Shown here: one piece after another, positions 45,800-54,651 of the stretch
Position numbering within the stretch: the first letter of the stretch is position 1
Layout of the letters: every line of letters starts with the position of its first letter
Assembly: GCA_019634925.1 (NCBI GenBank)
Contig: JAHCAL010000001.1
Span: forward strand, 186,001 to 250,000
DNA: 64,000 bases
Direction: 5' to 3'
Source: Pseudomonadales bacterium
GTDB lineage: Bacteria; Pseudomonadota; Gammaproteobacteria; Pseudomonadales; Azotimanducaceae
Notes under the pieces: model-generated
What the model saw: only the letters and a program-made list of their open reading frames with translations
Told to the model about the DNA's origin: nothing
The model's database searches: none
Position numbers and translations under genes: made by a program

Positions 45800-46669
45800 T
45801 TACGGCTGGTCGCCGACGGTCAGCGGCAGGGTCGGGTCGCGCGCCCATTCCGCCATCGATCCATCGTAGACCGTGACCGCTTCCTTGCCCATCAGCAGGC
45901 AGGCGAAGGCGTCTACGGTGGCCGAAATGCCGCCGCCGCAGTAGGCGATGACCCGGGGTGCCGAGAGCAGGCCGGCTGCGTCGAGTGCGGCATGGATACG
46001 TGCCGGCGCGGCGAACCGGTTGCCGTCGAGCAACTGGTCATAGTGCAGGTTGCGGCTGCCGGGAATATGGCCGGGGCGGCCGTAGTGCATACTGCCGGTC
46101 CCGGCGTATACGTCGGGCGACAGCGCGTTGACCGTGCAGACGCCGGGTTCGCCGAGCGCGTCGCGCATCCCGGCGAGGTTGGTGAAGTATCCGTGGCGCA
46201 GGCTCGGCGCGAACGTGGCCGGGGCGTAGTGCTCATCGCCGGTTGCGGTCGGCAGTCCGGCGGCCTGCCAGCTGTCGAATCCGCCGTTCAGCACCTCTAC
46301 CCGTTCGTGGCCCGCGTAGCGCAGCAGCCAGAAAGCACGCGTCGCCCACATGATGTGGCCGCTCGAGTAGACCACGACGCGTTTGTTCCGGTCGATGCCG
46401 CTCGCGCCGATCACGGCGGCAAGCGCGTCTTCGGTCGGCAGCGTGAAGCCGAGGCCGCTCCCGGTATCCGAATACGCGCGGATCAGATCCATGAACGCGG
46501 CGCCGGGAACGTGGGCCGCGCGGTAGCGCTCGAGACCGCTCTCGGCGCGGTAGCCACGCTCCGCGGGAACCAGGAATACCGTCGAGTCGAAGATGCGCAG
46601 ATCGGGCGCATCGAGCATGGCGGCGAGCTGTTCCGGTTCGATCAGGAGGTCGGGATTCGCGAAGTTCAT
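45800..46669 (-). CDS. sseA: Two-domain sulfurtransferase (thiosulfate / 3-mercaptopyruvate type)
   Basis: 289 residues, two rhodanese domains. The inactive N-terminal one has IFDSTVFLVPAERGY and HVPGAAFMDL; the active one ends with the catalytic loop YCGGGISA (cysteine present). HIPGSRNLHYDQLLD is conserved as well. Such enzymes move sulfane sulfur from 3-mercaptopyruvate or thiosulfate to an acceptor. The CGGGISA loop does not decide between the two donors. The ATG at 46669 is preferred over one at 46768. It is divergent from tpm. Confidence 0.87.
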   Translation of the reverse strand: MNFANPDLLIEPEQLAAMLDAPDLRIFDSTVFLVPAERGYRAESGLERYRAAHVPGAAFMDLIRAYSDTGSGLGFTLPTEDALAAVIGASGIDRNKRVVVYSSGHIMWATRAFWLLRYAGHERVEVLNGGFDSWQAAGLPTATGDEHYAPATFAPSLRHGYFTNLAGMRDALGEPGVCTVNALSPDVYAGTGSMHYGRPGHIPGSRNLHYDQLLDGNRFAAPARIHAALDAAGLLSAPRVIAYCGGGISATVDAFACLLMGKEAVTVYDGSMAEWARDPTLPLTVGDQP

Positions 46670-46906
46670 GGTGCGATACCGTGGCTGTGCTGCGTCGGGA
46701 GATCCGGTGCGGTGCCCGCGCCGGGCCGCACGCGATGATCCCCGAAGGCAGCGACGAATGCCAGGCACGGTTGCCGCCCTGTCGGCGCTTGGTCAGAATC
46801 CGAACGATTGCGGTGCCGGCGCGCCGTCGCGGCGCGCGCCGTGGCCTGGCCGGCGCCGGGTCCGGATGTATCCGGTCCGCAACTGTGCAAACGGGGGGTG
46901 GCGGCC

Positions 46907-47566
46907 GTGCAGCGGGAATTCTGGCTCGAGCGGTGGCAGAACAACGAGATCGGCTTCCACCTCGCCGACGTCAACCCACGCCTGCGCCAGTACTGGCCGG
47001 CGCTCGGCGTGCCGGAGGGTGCCGGCGTGTTCGTCCCGCTCTGCGGCAAGTCGCTCGACCTGCACTGGCTGGCCGGGCAGCAGCACCCGGTGGTCGGCGT
47101 GGAACTCGCGGAGGCGGCGGTACGGGCCTTTTTCGCGGAGGCGGGCCTGCATCCGCGGCTCGAGCGCGACGTCCGCTGGTCCTGCTACGTGCACGAGGTG
47201 CTGCGTATCTACTGCGGCGACTTCATGGACCTCACCGCGCGCGAACTGCGCGGCGTCGGCGGCGTGTACGACCGCGCCGCCCTGGTCGCGCTGCCGCCGC
47301 GCATGCGCGAGCACTACGTCGATCACCTGCTGCGCATCGTGCCGGACGGCGCCTGCATCCTGCTGGTCACGTTCGAGTACGACCAGTCGCGGATACCCGG
47401 TCCGCCCCATGCGGTACTCGAGGACGAGGTCAATGCGCTGTACGGCGCGCGCTGCGACGTCGAGCTGCTGGCGCGCGAGCAGGTCAGAATGATTCCGCCG
47501 GCATTCGCGGCCGCCGGCATAGACGCGGCCGGCGAAGCCGTCTATCGCATCGTCAAGCGCGCCTGA
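46907..47566 (+). CDS. tpm: Thiopurine S-methyltransferase
   Basis: 219 residues from GTG 46907, the family length. It begins FWLERWQNNEIGFH, has VPLCGKSLDLHWLAG, GVELAEAAVRAFF, YCGDFMDL and YDRAALVALPPRMR. TPMT methylates thiopurines and, in bacteria, tellurite or selenite-type oxyanions with S-adenosylmethionine. The longer ORF beginning at 46808 adds a basic tail with no homology. A G-rich SD (ggggggt) lies 10 bp upstream. Confidence 0.93.
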   Translation: MQREFWLERWQNNEIGFHLADVNPRLRQYWPALGVPEGAGVFVPLCGKSLDLHWLAGQQHPVVGVELAEAAVRAFFAEAGLHPRLERDVRWSCYVHEVLRIYCGDFMDLTARELRGVGGVYDRAALVALPPRMREHYVDHLLRIVPDGACILLVTFEYDQSRIPGPPHAVLEDEVNALYGARCDVELLAREQVRMIPPAFAAAGIDAAGEAVYRIVKRA

Positions 47567-47599
47567 GCAGGTCGCGCGTTACCGGAACGGGGAGGTCCA

Positions 47600-48442
47600 G
47601 TGCCGCGAGTCGACATCGGCGGGCTCGAACTCGAATACGCGGAGTTTTGCGCGTCGGGGCGGGCATCCGCGGCGCCTGTGCTGATCATGATCCGCGGGCT
47701 CGGCACCCAGATGACCGAATGGAGCCCGGTGCTGCTCGATGGGCTGGTCGACGCCGGATTCCGCGTGGTGGTGTTCGACAACCGCGATGCCGGGCTTTCC
47801 GATGCCGTGGAAGCGGACTACACGCTCGACGACATGGCGAACGACGTGATCGGGTTGCAGGACGCGCTCGGCATCGCGCGCGCCAGCCTGTTCGGCATCT
47901 CGCTCGGCGGCATGGTGGCGCAGCTGGTCGCCTGCCACTGGCCGGAGCGGGTGCAATGCCTGTTCTCGGTGATGTCGACCAGCGGTGATCCCGGGCTGCC
48001 GCAGGCGGCGCCCGAGGTTCGCGCCCGACTCATGCGTGCGGCGGCGGGTCGCGAGGCGATCATCGCGCTGTCGGCGGAAAGCCGTGCCGTGTTCGGCAGC
48101 CCGGCCTATCCGGAATCGCCCGCGGCGCGCGCGGCTGCGGCCACGGCCGCTTACGATCGGGCCTATCGGCCGGCCGGCGTTGCGCGGCAGATCTCGGCGG
48201 TGCTGGCCGACGGCAGCCGGGCCGCGCGGCTGGCGCGCATCCGGGTGCCGACGCTGGTCATCCATGGCGCGGACGATCCGCTCATTCCGGTGGCGGCGGG
48301 CGAGCATACGGCGCAGCTGATCCCGGGCGCGAGGCTCGAGATCGTGCCGGGCATGGGGCACAACCTCCCGGACGCGCTCGCCTCACGAATCGTCGAACTC
48401 GTGCGTGGATTCGTCGCCGCTCATCCGGACCCCTTGCCGTAA
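47600..48442 (+). CDS. Alpha/beta hydrolase
   Basis: 280 residues from a GTG with a ggggagg SD. The hydrolase core shows IRGLGTQMTEWSPVLL, FDNRDAGLSD, the nucleophile elbow FGISLGGMVAQL, acid VIHGADDPLIPV and histidine GMGHNLPDA. The FDNRDAGLSD segment is common in a group of bacterial esterases and epoxide-hydrolase-like enzymes. Substrate unknown. It overlaps the convergent PPOX gene by 22 bp. Confidence 0.88.
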   Translation: MPRVDIGGLELEYAEFCASGRASAAPVLIMIRGLGTQMTEWSPVLLDGLVDAGFRVVVFDNRDAGLSDAVEADYTLDDMANDVIGLQDALGIARASLFGISLGGMVAQLVACHWPERVQCLFSVMSTSGDPGLPQAAPEVRARLMRAAAGREAIIALSAESRAVFGSPAYPESPAARAAAATAAYDRAYRPAGVARQISAVLADGSRAARLARIRVPTLVIHGADDPLIPVAAGEHTAQLIPGARLEIVPGMGHNLPDALASRIVELVRGFVAAHPDPLP

Positions 48443-48843
48443 TCGACCGCGAGCCAGCGCTCGGGCCGGACGCGCACCAGGACGTCGTCGGCCCCGCTGC
48501 TGCCGGCTGCGTAGGCTCGACCCTGGGTCTCGCCCAGGTAACGGACGGCCATCGGCACCAGTTCGTCGCCCACCGGATCCAGTCCGACGATCGGACCTTC
48601 CACGCTGACGTACTGGTAGGGCGGGGTTTCGGTCTGGGCACAGAGACTGATCCGCAGGCCCGGGTCGAGCAGCCGGCCCTTGCGCGAGGCGATGCCGGTA
48701 ATGAACCGGATCTCGCCGCCCGGGCGATAGTCGTACCAGACGGGTACACACAGCGGGCCACGCCCCGGTTCCGGAATCGCCACCACGCCGACGTGCAGGT
48801 CGGCCAGAAACGCCTGGCGTTCGGTGTCGGTCATTCGAGTCAT
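48421..48843 (-). CDS. Pyridoxamine 5'-phosphate oxidase-like flavin-binding protein
   Basis: 140 residues, a split-barrel fold: VGVVAIPEPGRGPLCVPVWYDY, RFITGIASRKGRLL and YVSVEGPIVG. It belongs to the PPOX superfamily, probably binding FMN or F420; the substrate is not known. Single gene, divergent from acnA with a 235-bp gap. Confidence 0.83.
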   Translation of the reverse strand: MTRMTDTERQAFLADLHVGVVAIPEPGRGPLCVPVWYDYRPGGEIRFITGIASRKGRLLDPGLRISLCAQTETPPYQYVSVEGPIVGLDPVGDELVPMAVRYLGETQGRAYAAGSSGADDVLVRVRPERWLAVDYGKGSG

Positions 48844-49078
48844 GGTCTGTACTCCGCGGTTGTTCCACGCACTGCGGGCCGGCGCCGGCAGCGCGCGCTA
48901 GAGGTCGGTTCCGGCAGCGCGTGTGATCCGCGATGATGCACCGCGCATCGGTGCGGTCACAAGTCGGATCACCCGGGCGCGGGAAGGGACGCGGTGAACA
49001 GGGAACGCCGCGCCACGCTTTGCCGCGACGGTGCCCGGAGCGGCACAATGGGCGCCCCGTCGGCCCAGGAGGTACGCC

Positions 49079-51763
49079 ATGAGTCTGGACAGCTTCGCCA
49101 CCCGCCGGGTCCTCGAAGCCCGTGGGCGGCAATACGCCTACTACAGCCTCGCGGCCGCGGAGCAGGCCGGCGCCGGCGCCGTGTCCCGGCTGCCCCGCTC
49201 GCAGAAGGTCCTGCTCGAGAACCTGCTGCGCTGCGAGGACGGCCGGACCGTTACGCGGGAGGACATCGTCGCGCTCGCCAACCGGGCCATCGCCCAGCCG
49301 GCCGACCGCGAGATCGCGTTCCGGCCGGCGCGGGTGCTCATGCAGGACTTCACCGGGGTACCGGCGGTCGCGGACCTCGCCGCCATGCGCAGCGCCGTGG
49401 TGCGCGCAGGCCTGGACCCGTCCGTCATCAACCCGCTGTCGCCGGTGGATCTGGTGATCGACCACTCGGTCATGGTCGACCGGTTCGGCAGCCCGGACGC
49501 GTTCGATGCGAACGTGCGCATCGAGATGACCCGCAACGACGAGCGCTACCGCTTCCTGCGCTGGGGCCAGACCGCGTTCGCCAATTTCCGGGTGGTGCCG
49601 CCTGGCACCGGAATCTGCCACCAGGTGAATCTCGAGTACCTGGCCCGGGTGGTCTGGAGCCAGGAGACCGCGGACGGCACCGTCGTATTCCCCGACACCC
49701 TGGTCGGAACCGACAGCCATACCACGATGATCAACGGACTCGGCGTGCTGGGCTGGGGCGTGGGCGGCATCGAGGCGGAAGCGGCCATGCTCGGGCAACC
49801 GATCGCCATGCTGGTGCCGGAGGTGGTGGGTTTTCGTCTCACCGGGCGGCTGCGCGAGGGCGTGACCGCCACCGACCTGGTGCTCACGGTGGTGGAAATG
49901 CTGCGTCGCAAGGGCGTGGTGGGCAAGTTCGTGGAGTTTCACGGCCCCGGCCTCGCCGACCTGCCGCTCGCCGATCGCGCGACCATCGCCAACATGGCGC
50001 CCGAATACGGCGCGACCTGTGGGTACTTCCCGATCGATGCCGAGACCATCGCGTACCTGCGCCTGACCAACCGGCCCGCCGAGCTGGTCGAACTGGTCGA
50101 GGCGTACGCGCGCGCGCAGGGGCTCTGGTGGGATGCCGGGTCCGAGGAGCCGGTATTCGGCGACCACCTCGAGCTGGACCTCGGCGCCGTCGTGCCGAGC
50201 GTTGCCGGCCCGAAACGCCCGCAGGACCGGGTTGCACTGCCCGACACCCGGCGGGCGTTCGAGGCCGCGGCCGAACTCGCCGGCATCACCCGGCCCGAGC
50301 TGCGTGTCCCGGTGCCTGGGACGGACTACGACCTGGGCCACGGTGACGTGGTGATCGCGGCGATCACGTCGTGCACCAACACCTCCAATCCGGCGGTCAT
50401 GCTCGGCGCCGGTCTGCTGGCCGAGAAAGCGCTGGCGCGCGGACTCTCGGTCAAGCCGTGGGTGAAGACCTCGCTCGCGCCGGGTTCCAAGGTGGTGACC
50501 GAGTACCTCGAGAAAACCGGCCTGCAGACGGCGCTCGATCGGCTTGGATTCAACCTGGTGGGTTATGGTTGCACCACCTGCATCGGCAATTCCGGTCCAC
50601 TGCCGGAACCGGTGAGTGCGGCGATCCGGGACGGCAACCTGATGGTCGCGTCGGTGCTCTCGGGCAACCGCAATTTCGAGGGCCGCGTGCACCAGGAGGT
50701 GCGCGCGAACTGGCTCGCTTCGCCGCCGCTCGTGGTGGCGTTCGCGATTGCCGGCACCACGCGCATCGATCTCGTGCGAGACCCGCTCGGGATCGACGCG
50801 GCAGGCCAGCCCGTCTATCTGCGCGACGTCTGGCCGACCGGTGCCGAGATCGCGACGGCGGCGCGCGCGGTGTCCGCGGACCTGTTCGCGCGCCAGTATG
50901 CGGACGTCTTCACCGGTCCGCCGGCATGGCGGGCGATCGAGGTGGCCGACGCCGCGACCTACGGCTGGGCCGATTCGACCTACATCAAGGAGCCGCCGTT
51001 CTTCGCCGCCGGCGAGCCGGCCGCGCAGTCGCCGACGGTCCAAGGCGCCAGGATCCTCGCGCTGCTCGGCGATTCGGTCACCACCGATCACATCTCTCCG
51101 GCCGGCGAGATCCAGCCCGACAGTCCGGCAGGCGAGTACCTGCTCGCCTGCGGGGTGGCGGTTGCCGACTTCAATTCCTATGGCGCGCGGCGCGGCAACC
51201 ACGAGGTGATGGTGCGCGGGACGTTCGCCAACATCCGGATCAAGAACGCGCTGGTGCCGGGCATCGAGGGCGGCTACACCCGGCACGTGCCGTCCGGAGA
51301 GGTGCTCCCCATCTACACCGCGGCGATGCGTTACCAGGCCGAGGGAACGCCGCTCGTGGTGATCGCCGGACTGGAATACGGCACCGGCTCGAGCCGGGAC
51401 TGGGCGGCCAAGGGCGCGCGCCTGCTCGGCGTACGCGCGGTCATTGCGCAGAGCTTCGAGCGGATCCACCGCTCCAACCTGATCGGCATGGGCGTCATGC
51501 CGCTCGAGTTCCGGGACGGCGATTCCGCGCAGTCGCTCAGGCTCGCCGGTGACGAACTGCTGGACGTTCGGTTTCCGGCCGGTACTGGCCGGCTCGCGCC
51601 GCGCCAGGTCATGGAACTCGTGATCCGGCGTGTGGACGGATCCGAGCGGGTCGTGCCGCTGGTGAGCCGCATCGACACCGAGAACGAGATCGCCTATTTC
51701 ACGAGCGGCGGCATCCTGCGTTACGTGTTGAACAATCTGCTGCGCCCCGGCGCGGCGGTGTGA
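49079..51763 (+). CDS. acnA: Aconitate hydratase AcnA
   Basis: 894 residues, matching the family. It opens [12 protein letters not shown] and shows [37 protein letters not shown] and the [4Fe-4S] cysteines at about C431 (TSCTNTSNP), C498 and C501 (CTTCIGNSG). The swivel domain with [15 protein letters not shown] and [13 protein letters not shown] is at the end. It converts citrate to isocitrate and is the IRP-like aconitase. The SD is aggagg. The next gene is a small ORF with its own promoter. Confidence 0.98.
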   Translation: MSLDSFATRRVLEARGRQYAYYSLAAAEQAGAGAVSRLPRSQKVLLENLLRCEDGRTVTREDIVALANRAIAQPADREIAFRPARVLMQDFTGVPAVADLAAMRSAVVRAGLDPSVINPLSPVDLVIDHSVMVDRFGSPDAFDANVRIEMTRNDERYRFLRWGQTAFANFRVVPPGTGICHQVNLEYLARVVWSQETADGTVVFPDTLVGTDSHTTMINGLGVLGWGVGGIEAEAAMLGQPIAMLVPEVVGFRLTGRLREGVTATDLVLTVVEMLRRKGVVGKFVEFHGPGLADLPLADRATIANMAPEYGATCGYFPIDAETIAYLRLTNRPAELVELVEAYARAQGLWWDAGSEEPVFGDHLELDLGAVVPSVAGPKRPQDRVALPDTRRAFEAAAELAGITRPELRVPVPGTDYDLGHGDVVIAAITSCTNTSNPAVMLGAGLLAEKALARGLSVKPWVKTSLAPGSKVVTEYLEKTGLQTALDRLGFNLVGYGCTTCIGNSGPLPEPVSAAIRDGNLMVASVLSGNRNFEGRVHQEVRANWLASPPLVVAFAIAGTTRIDLVRDPLGIDAAGQPVYLRDVWPTGAEIATAARAVSADLFARQYADVFTGPPAWRAIEVADAATYGWADSTYIKEPPFFAAGEPAAQSPTVQGARILALLGDSVTTDHISPAGEIQPDSPAGEYLLACGVAVADFNSYGARRGNHEVMVRGTFANIRIKNALVPGIEGGYTRHVPSGEVLPIYTAAMRYQAEGTPLVVIAGLEYGTGSSRDWAAKGARLLGVRAVIAQSFERIHRSNLIGMGVMPLEFRDGDSAQSLRLAGDELLDVRFPAGTGRLAPRQVMELVIRRVDGSERVVPLVSRIDTENEIAYFTSGGILRYVLNNLLRPGAAV

Positions 51764-51802
51764 TCCAGTTCTGTGAATTCGTTCATCGTGGCGATTACCT
51801 AC

Positions 51803-51830
51803 TTGAGCTGAAATGCGAACTGCCTATAAT
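51803..51830 (+). promoter_or_regulatory. Strong sigma70 promoter between acnA and the 46-residue ORF
   Basis: TTGAGC (51803-51808), 16 bp, then a perfect TATAAT (51825-51830), 40-67 bp after the acnA stop. The transcript would have a ~98-nt leader before the GTG at 51935. Confidence 0.65.
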
Positions 51831-51934
51831 GCGCGGCCGTTCGGGACCCACCCGGACCAGTAGTAGCAGGGGCCGGTACCCCGTCACCGTGGATCGGTGG
51901 CGCTCCCAGGCCCACGTAACGCTCAGAGGAAGCA

Positions 51935-52075
51935 GTGATCAATCGCACCGAGTCCAGGCTCATCGCGCTGGAACAACGCAACCAGGCGGCCCGCAGAGGG
52001 CAGAGCCCCAAGCCCGCAGCCCCCAGCCAGACCAGTCAGCCCACGCGCCGGAACGGAACCGCCCGCGCCCGCTAG
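51935..52075 (+). CDS. 46-residue basic protein, unknown function
   Basis: A GTG with an AGAGGA SD (4 bp spacing) opens a 46-codon frame: a short amphipathic helix (INRTESRLIALEQRNQAARR) then a Pro/Ser/Arg-rich tail (ending NGTARAR). The strong promoter and SD favour a real gene. It converges on lon, leaving 46 bp. No family recognised. It could be a small regulator or an RNA-associated protein given its charge, but that is a guess. Confidence 0.5.
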   Translation: MINRTESRLIALEQRNQAARRGQSPKPAAPSQTSQPTRRNGTARAR

Positions 52076-52121
52076 CAGCATTTCCCGTGCCGCATGCGCG
52101 CGCACCAGGCGCGCGGCCGGC

Positions 52122-54524
52122 TCAGGCGTCGGCTCGGGCGTCGAACAGCAACTGGGCGACGGCGTCGAACGTGTCGACGAAGTGTACGCGCAGACCCTTG
52201 CGGATCGCCTCCGGGACCTCCTCGAAGTCGCGCTGGTTGGCAGCCGGCAGGATGACGTCGCGCAGCCGCTGGCGCCTGGCGGCGAGCAGCTTCTCGCGGA
52301 TACCGCCGACCGGGTAGACACGCCCGGTCAGCGTGAGCTCGCCGGTCATCGCATAGCCGGCCCGCGGGCGCTTGCCCAGCGCGCGTGACAGGAGTGCGGC
52401 CGCCATGGCGATCCCCGCGCTGGGGCCGTCCTTCGGCGTCGCCCCGGCGGGGACGTGCACGTGCAGGTTTGCGTCGTCGAAGAATCCCGCCACAGCGAAC
52501 CGGTCGGCCTCGGCGCGGACATAGCTGTACGCGATGTTGGCGGACTCCTGCATGACGTTGCCGAGCTGTCCGGTCAGGCGCAGGCCGGCCTGCTGGCGGT
52601 GGATCAGGGTCGCCTCGATGGGCAGCGTTGCGCCGCCGAGCGGCGTCCAGGCGAGCCCGGTCACCACGCCCACGCCTTTCTCCAGGGCCTCCGGTTCGTA
52701 GGGCGGTTTGCCGAGGTAACGCTCGATGTCGTCGCGGCCGACGACCAGCGGGCGCCCGGCACCGCGCAGCAGTTGCACCACGGCCTTGCGTACCAGCGCG
52801 GCCAGCGCCTTGTCGAGGCGCCGTACGCCGGCCTCGCGCGAGTAGCGCTCGATGATCTGCCGCAGCGCGGCCGGTTCGATCCTGAGATCCCCGCGCGGCT
52901 TCAGTCCGGCGCGCTGCAACTGTCGCGGTAGCAGGTGATTGCGCGCGATGGCCAGTTTTTCCGCGTCCAGGTAGCCGGACAGGTGAATCACTTCCATGCG
53001 ATCGAGCAGCGGGCCCGGGATGGTGTCGAGCTGGTTGGCGGTGCAGATGAACAGCACCTTCGACAGGTCCACGTCCACGTCGAGGTAGTGATCGTGGAAG
53101 CTCGCGTTCTGTTCCGGATCGAGAACTTCGAGCAGTGCCGAAGCAGGATCGCCCTGGTAGGACGCGCCGATCTTGTCGATCTCGTCGAGCATGATCACGG
53201 GGTTCGCCACCTCGGTGTCGCGCAGCGCCTGGATCAGCTTGCCCGGCATGGCGCCGATATAGGTCCGGCGATGTCCCTTGATTTCGGCCTCGTCGCGCAT
53301 GCCGCCGACCGAGAAGCGATAGAACTTGCGCGCGAGGGCTTGCGCGACCGCACGCCCCAGCGAGGTCTTGCCGACGCCGGGTGGCCCGACCAGGCAGATG
53401 ATGGAGCCGGCGACGTCGCCCTTCATGATGCCGAGTGCGAGGAACTCGAGGATACGTTCCTTGACGTCGGCAAGCCCCTCGTGATGGCTGTCGAGAACCG
53501 CAGCCGCGGCGCCGAGGTCGCGGGTGTCCTCGCTCGTGACCCCCCACGGCAGGCTGGTCAGCCAGTCGAGATAGTTGCGCGTCACGCCGTACTCGGGCGA
53601 GCCCGGCTCGAGGATCGAGAGTTTCTGCAGTTCGTCCTCGATGCGGCGCGCGGCACCTTCCGGCACGGTGCGGCTGGCAAGGCGGGTGCGGAACTTCTCG
53701 ATCTCGGCGGTGCGGTCGTCCTTCGAGAGGCCGAGTTCCTCCTGGATGAATTTTAGCTGCTGGCGCAGCACCACTTCGCGCTGCCGGCCCTGGATCTCCT
53801 GTTCGACGTGCCGCCTGATTTCCATGTGTGCGCGCGCGATCTCGAGTTCGCGCTGCAGCAGCACCACGACCTTCTCCATGCGGCGCTGCAGGCCGAGCGT
53901 CTCCAGGATGTCCTGCAGTTCCTCGCGGTTGGCCGATGTCAGGCTGGCCGCGAAGTCGGCGAGCAGCGACGGTTCGTTCGGGTTGGAACGGGCCAGAAAG
54001 ACCTTCAGTTCCTCGCCGTACAGCGGATTCAGCGGGATCAGTTCCTTGATGATGTTGATGATCGCGACCGCATAGGCTTTCTGCTCCTCCGAACGCGGCT
54101 CGGGACGCTCGGGGAAGTACTGCACGGCGGCGAGCAGCGGGGTTTGCTCGTGCAGCCACTGGCGCACGCGGAAGCGCTGCACGCCCTCGAGCAGGACCTG
54201 CAGCTGTTCGCCCTCGCGGTGCACGCGGTGGATCCGGCAGACCGTGCCCATCGTGTGGAGGTCCGTGGCGGTGGGCAGGTCCTTCAGGTCATGCCGGGTC
54301 GCGATCAGACCGACGAGATCCTGCTTGCGCGCCTGGATCGCCTGCAGGGTCGGCATCCAGGGTTCCGCGCGCATGAGCAGCGGAAAGGCCTGACCCGGAA
54401 AGAACGGTCGATGTTCCTGCGGGAGGACGTGGATGGGTGACGGGAGCACCTCGCTCGGCAACAGAATGCGCGGCGCCTCGTCGCCATCGGGGTGCACGAG
54501 TTCGCCCTGCTGATCGATGTCCAT
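52122..54524 (-). CDS. lon: ATP-dependent protease Lon
   Basis: 800 residues. The N-terminal substrate domain (about 25-230) is followed by the AAA+ module with Walker A GPPGVGKT at 380-387 and Walker B VIMLDEID at 443-450. The Ser-Lys protease domain has S702 ([12 protein letters not shown]) and K745 ([12 protein letters not shown]). It degrades misfolded and regulatory proteins in the cytoplasm. A near-consensus sigma32 promoter sits upstream. It is similar in size to E. coli Lon. Confidence 0.97.
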   Translation of the reverse strand: MDIDQQGELVHPDGDEAPRILLPSEVLPSPIHVLPQEHRPFFPGQAFPLLMRAEPWMPTLQAIQARKQDLVGLIATRHDLKDLPTATDLHTMGTVCRIHRVHREGEQLQVLLEGVQRFRVRQWLHEQTPLLAAVQYFPERPEPRSEEQKAYAVAIINIIKELIPLNPLYGEELKVFLARSNPNEPSLLADFAASLTSANREELQDILETLGLQRRMEKVVVLLQRELEIARAHMEIRRHVEQEIQGRQREVVLRQQLKFIQEELGLSKDDRTAEIEKFRTRLASRTVPEGAARRIEDELQKLSILEPGSPEYGVTRNYLDWLTSLPWGVTSEDTRDLGAAAAVLDSHHEGLADVKERILEFLALGIMKGDVAGSIICLVGPPGVGKTSLGRAVAQALARKFYRFSVGGMRDEAEIKGHRRTYIGAMPGKLIQALRDTEVANPVIMLDEIDKIGASYQGDPASALLEVLDPEQNASFHDHYLDVDVDLSKVLFICTANQLDTIPGPLLDRMEVIHLSGYLDAEKLAIARNHLLPRQLQRAGLKPRGDLRIEPAALRQIIERYSREAGVRRLDKALAALVRKAVVQLLRGAGRPLVVGRDDIERYLGKPPYEPEALEKGVGVVTGLAWTPLGGATLPIEATLIHRQQAGLRLTGQLGNVMQESANIAYSYVRAEADRFAVAGFFDDANLHVHVPAGATPKDGPSAGIAMAAALLSRALGKRPRAGYAMTGELTLTGRVYPVGGIREKLLAARRQRLRDVILPAANQRDFEEVPEAIRKGLRVHFVDTFDAVAQLLFDARADA

Positions 54525-54555
54525 TCAGCTGCCCCAGCGATTGACGGATGCCAGG

Positions 54556-54584
54556 TATATGGGGCCGCGGCGTGGAATTCAAAG
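54556..54584 (-). promoter_or_regulatory. Sigma32 (heat-shock) promoter of lon
   Basis: Read on the minus strand: CTTTGAA, 13 bases counted from TTGAA, then CCCCATATA, which fits the sigma32 -10 consensus CCCCATNTA exactly. The start site would lie about 25 nt before the lon ATG. lon is a sigma32 gene in E. coli. Confidence 0.75.
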
Positions 54585-54651
54585 CGTGCGGGGCGTCCCA
54601 GGCGGGGCGTCCCACGCGGAGCGCCCCGTGCAGGCGCCCCGCGCGATGCGC

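Noticed and set aside
48383..51469. A 1028-codon frame opposite acnA
   Set aside because: Antisense shadow of acnA; composition is Arg/His/Asp-rich and matches no family. Only its 3' end touches the real PPOX gene, in another frame.
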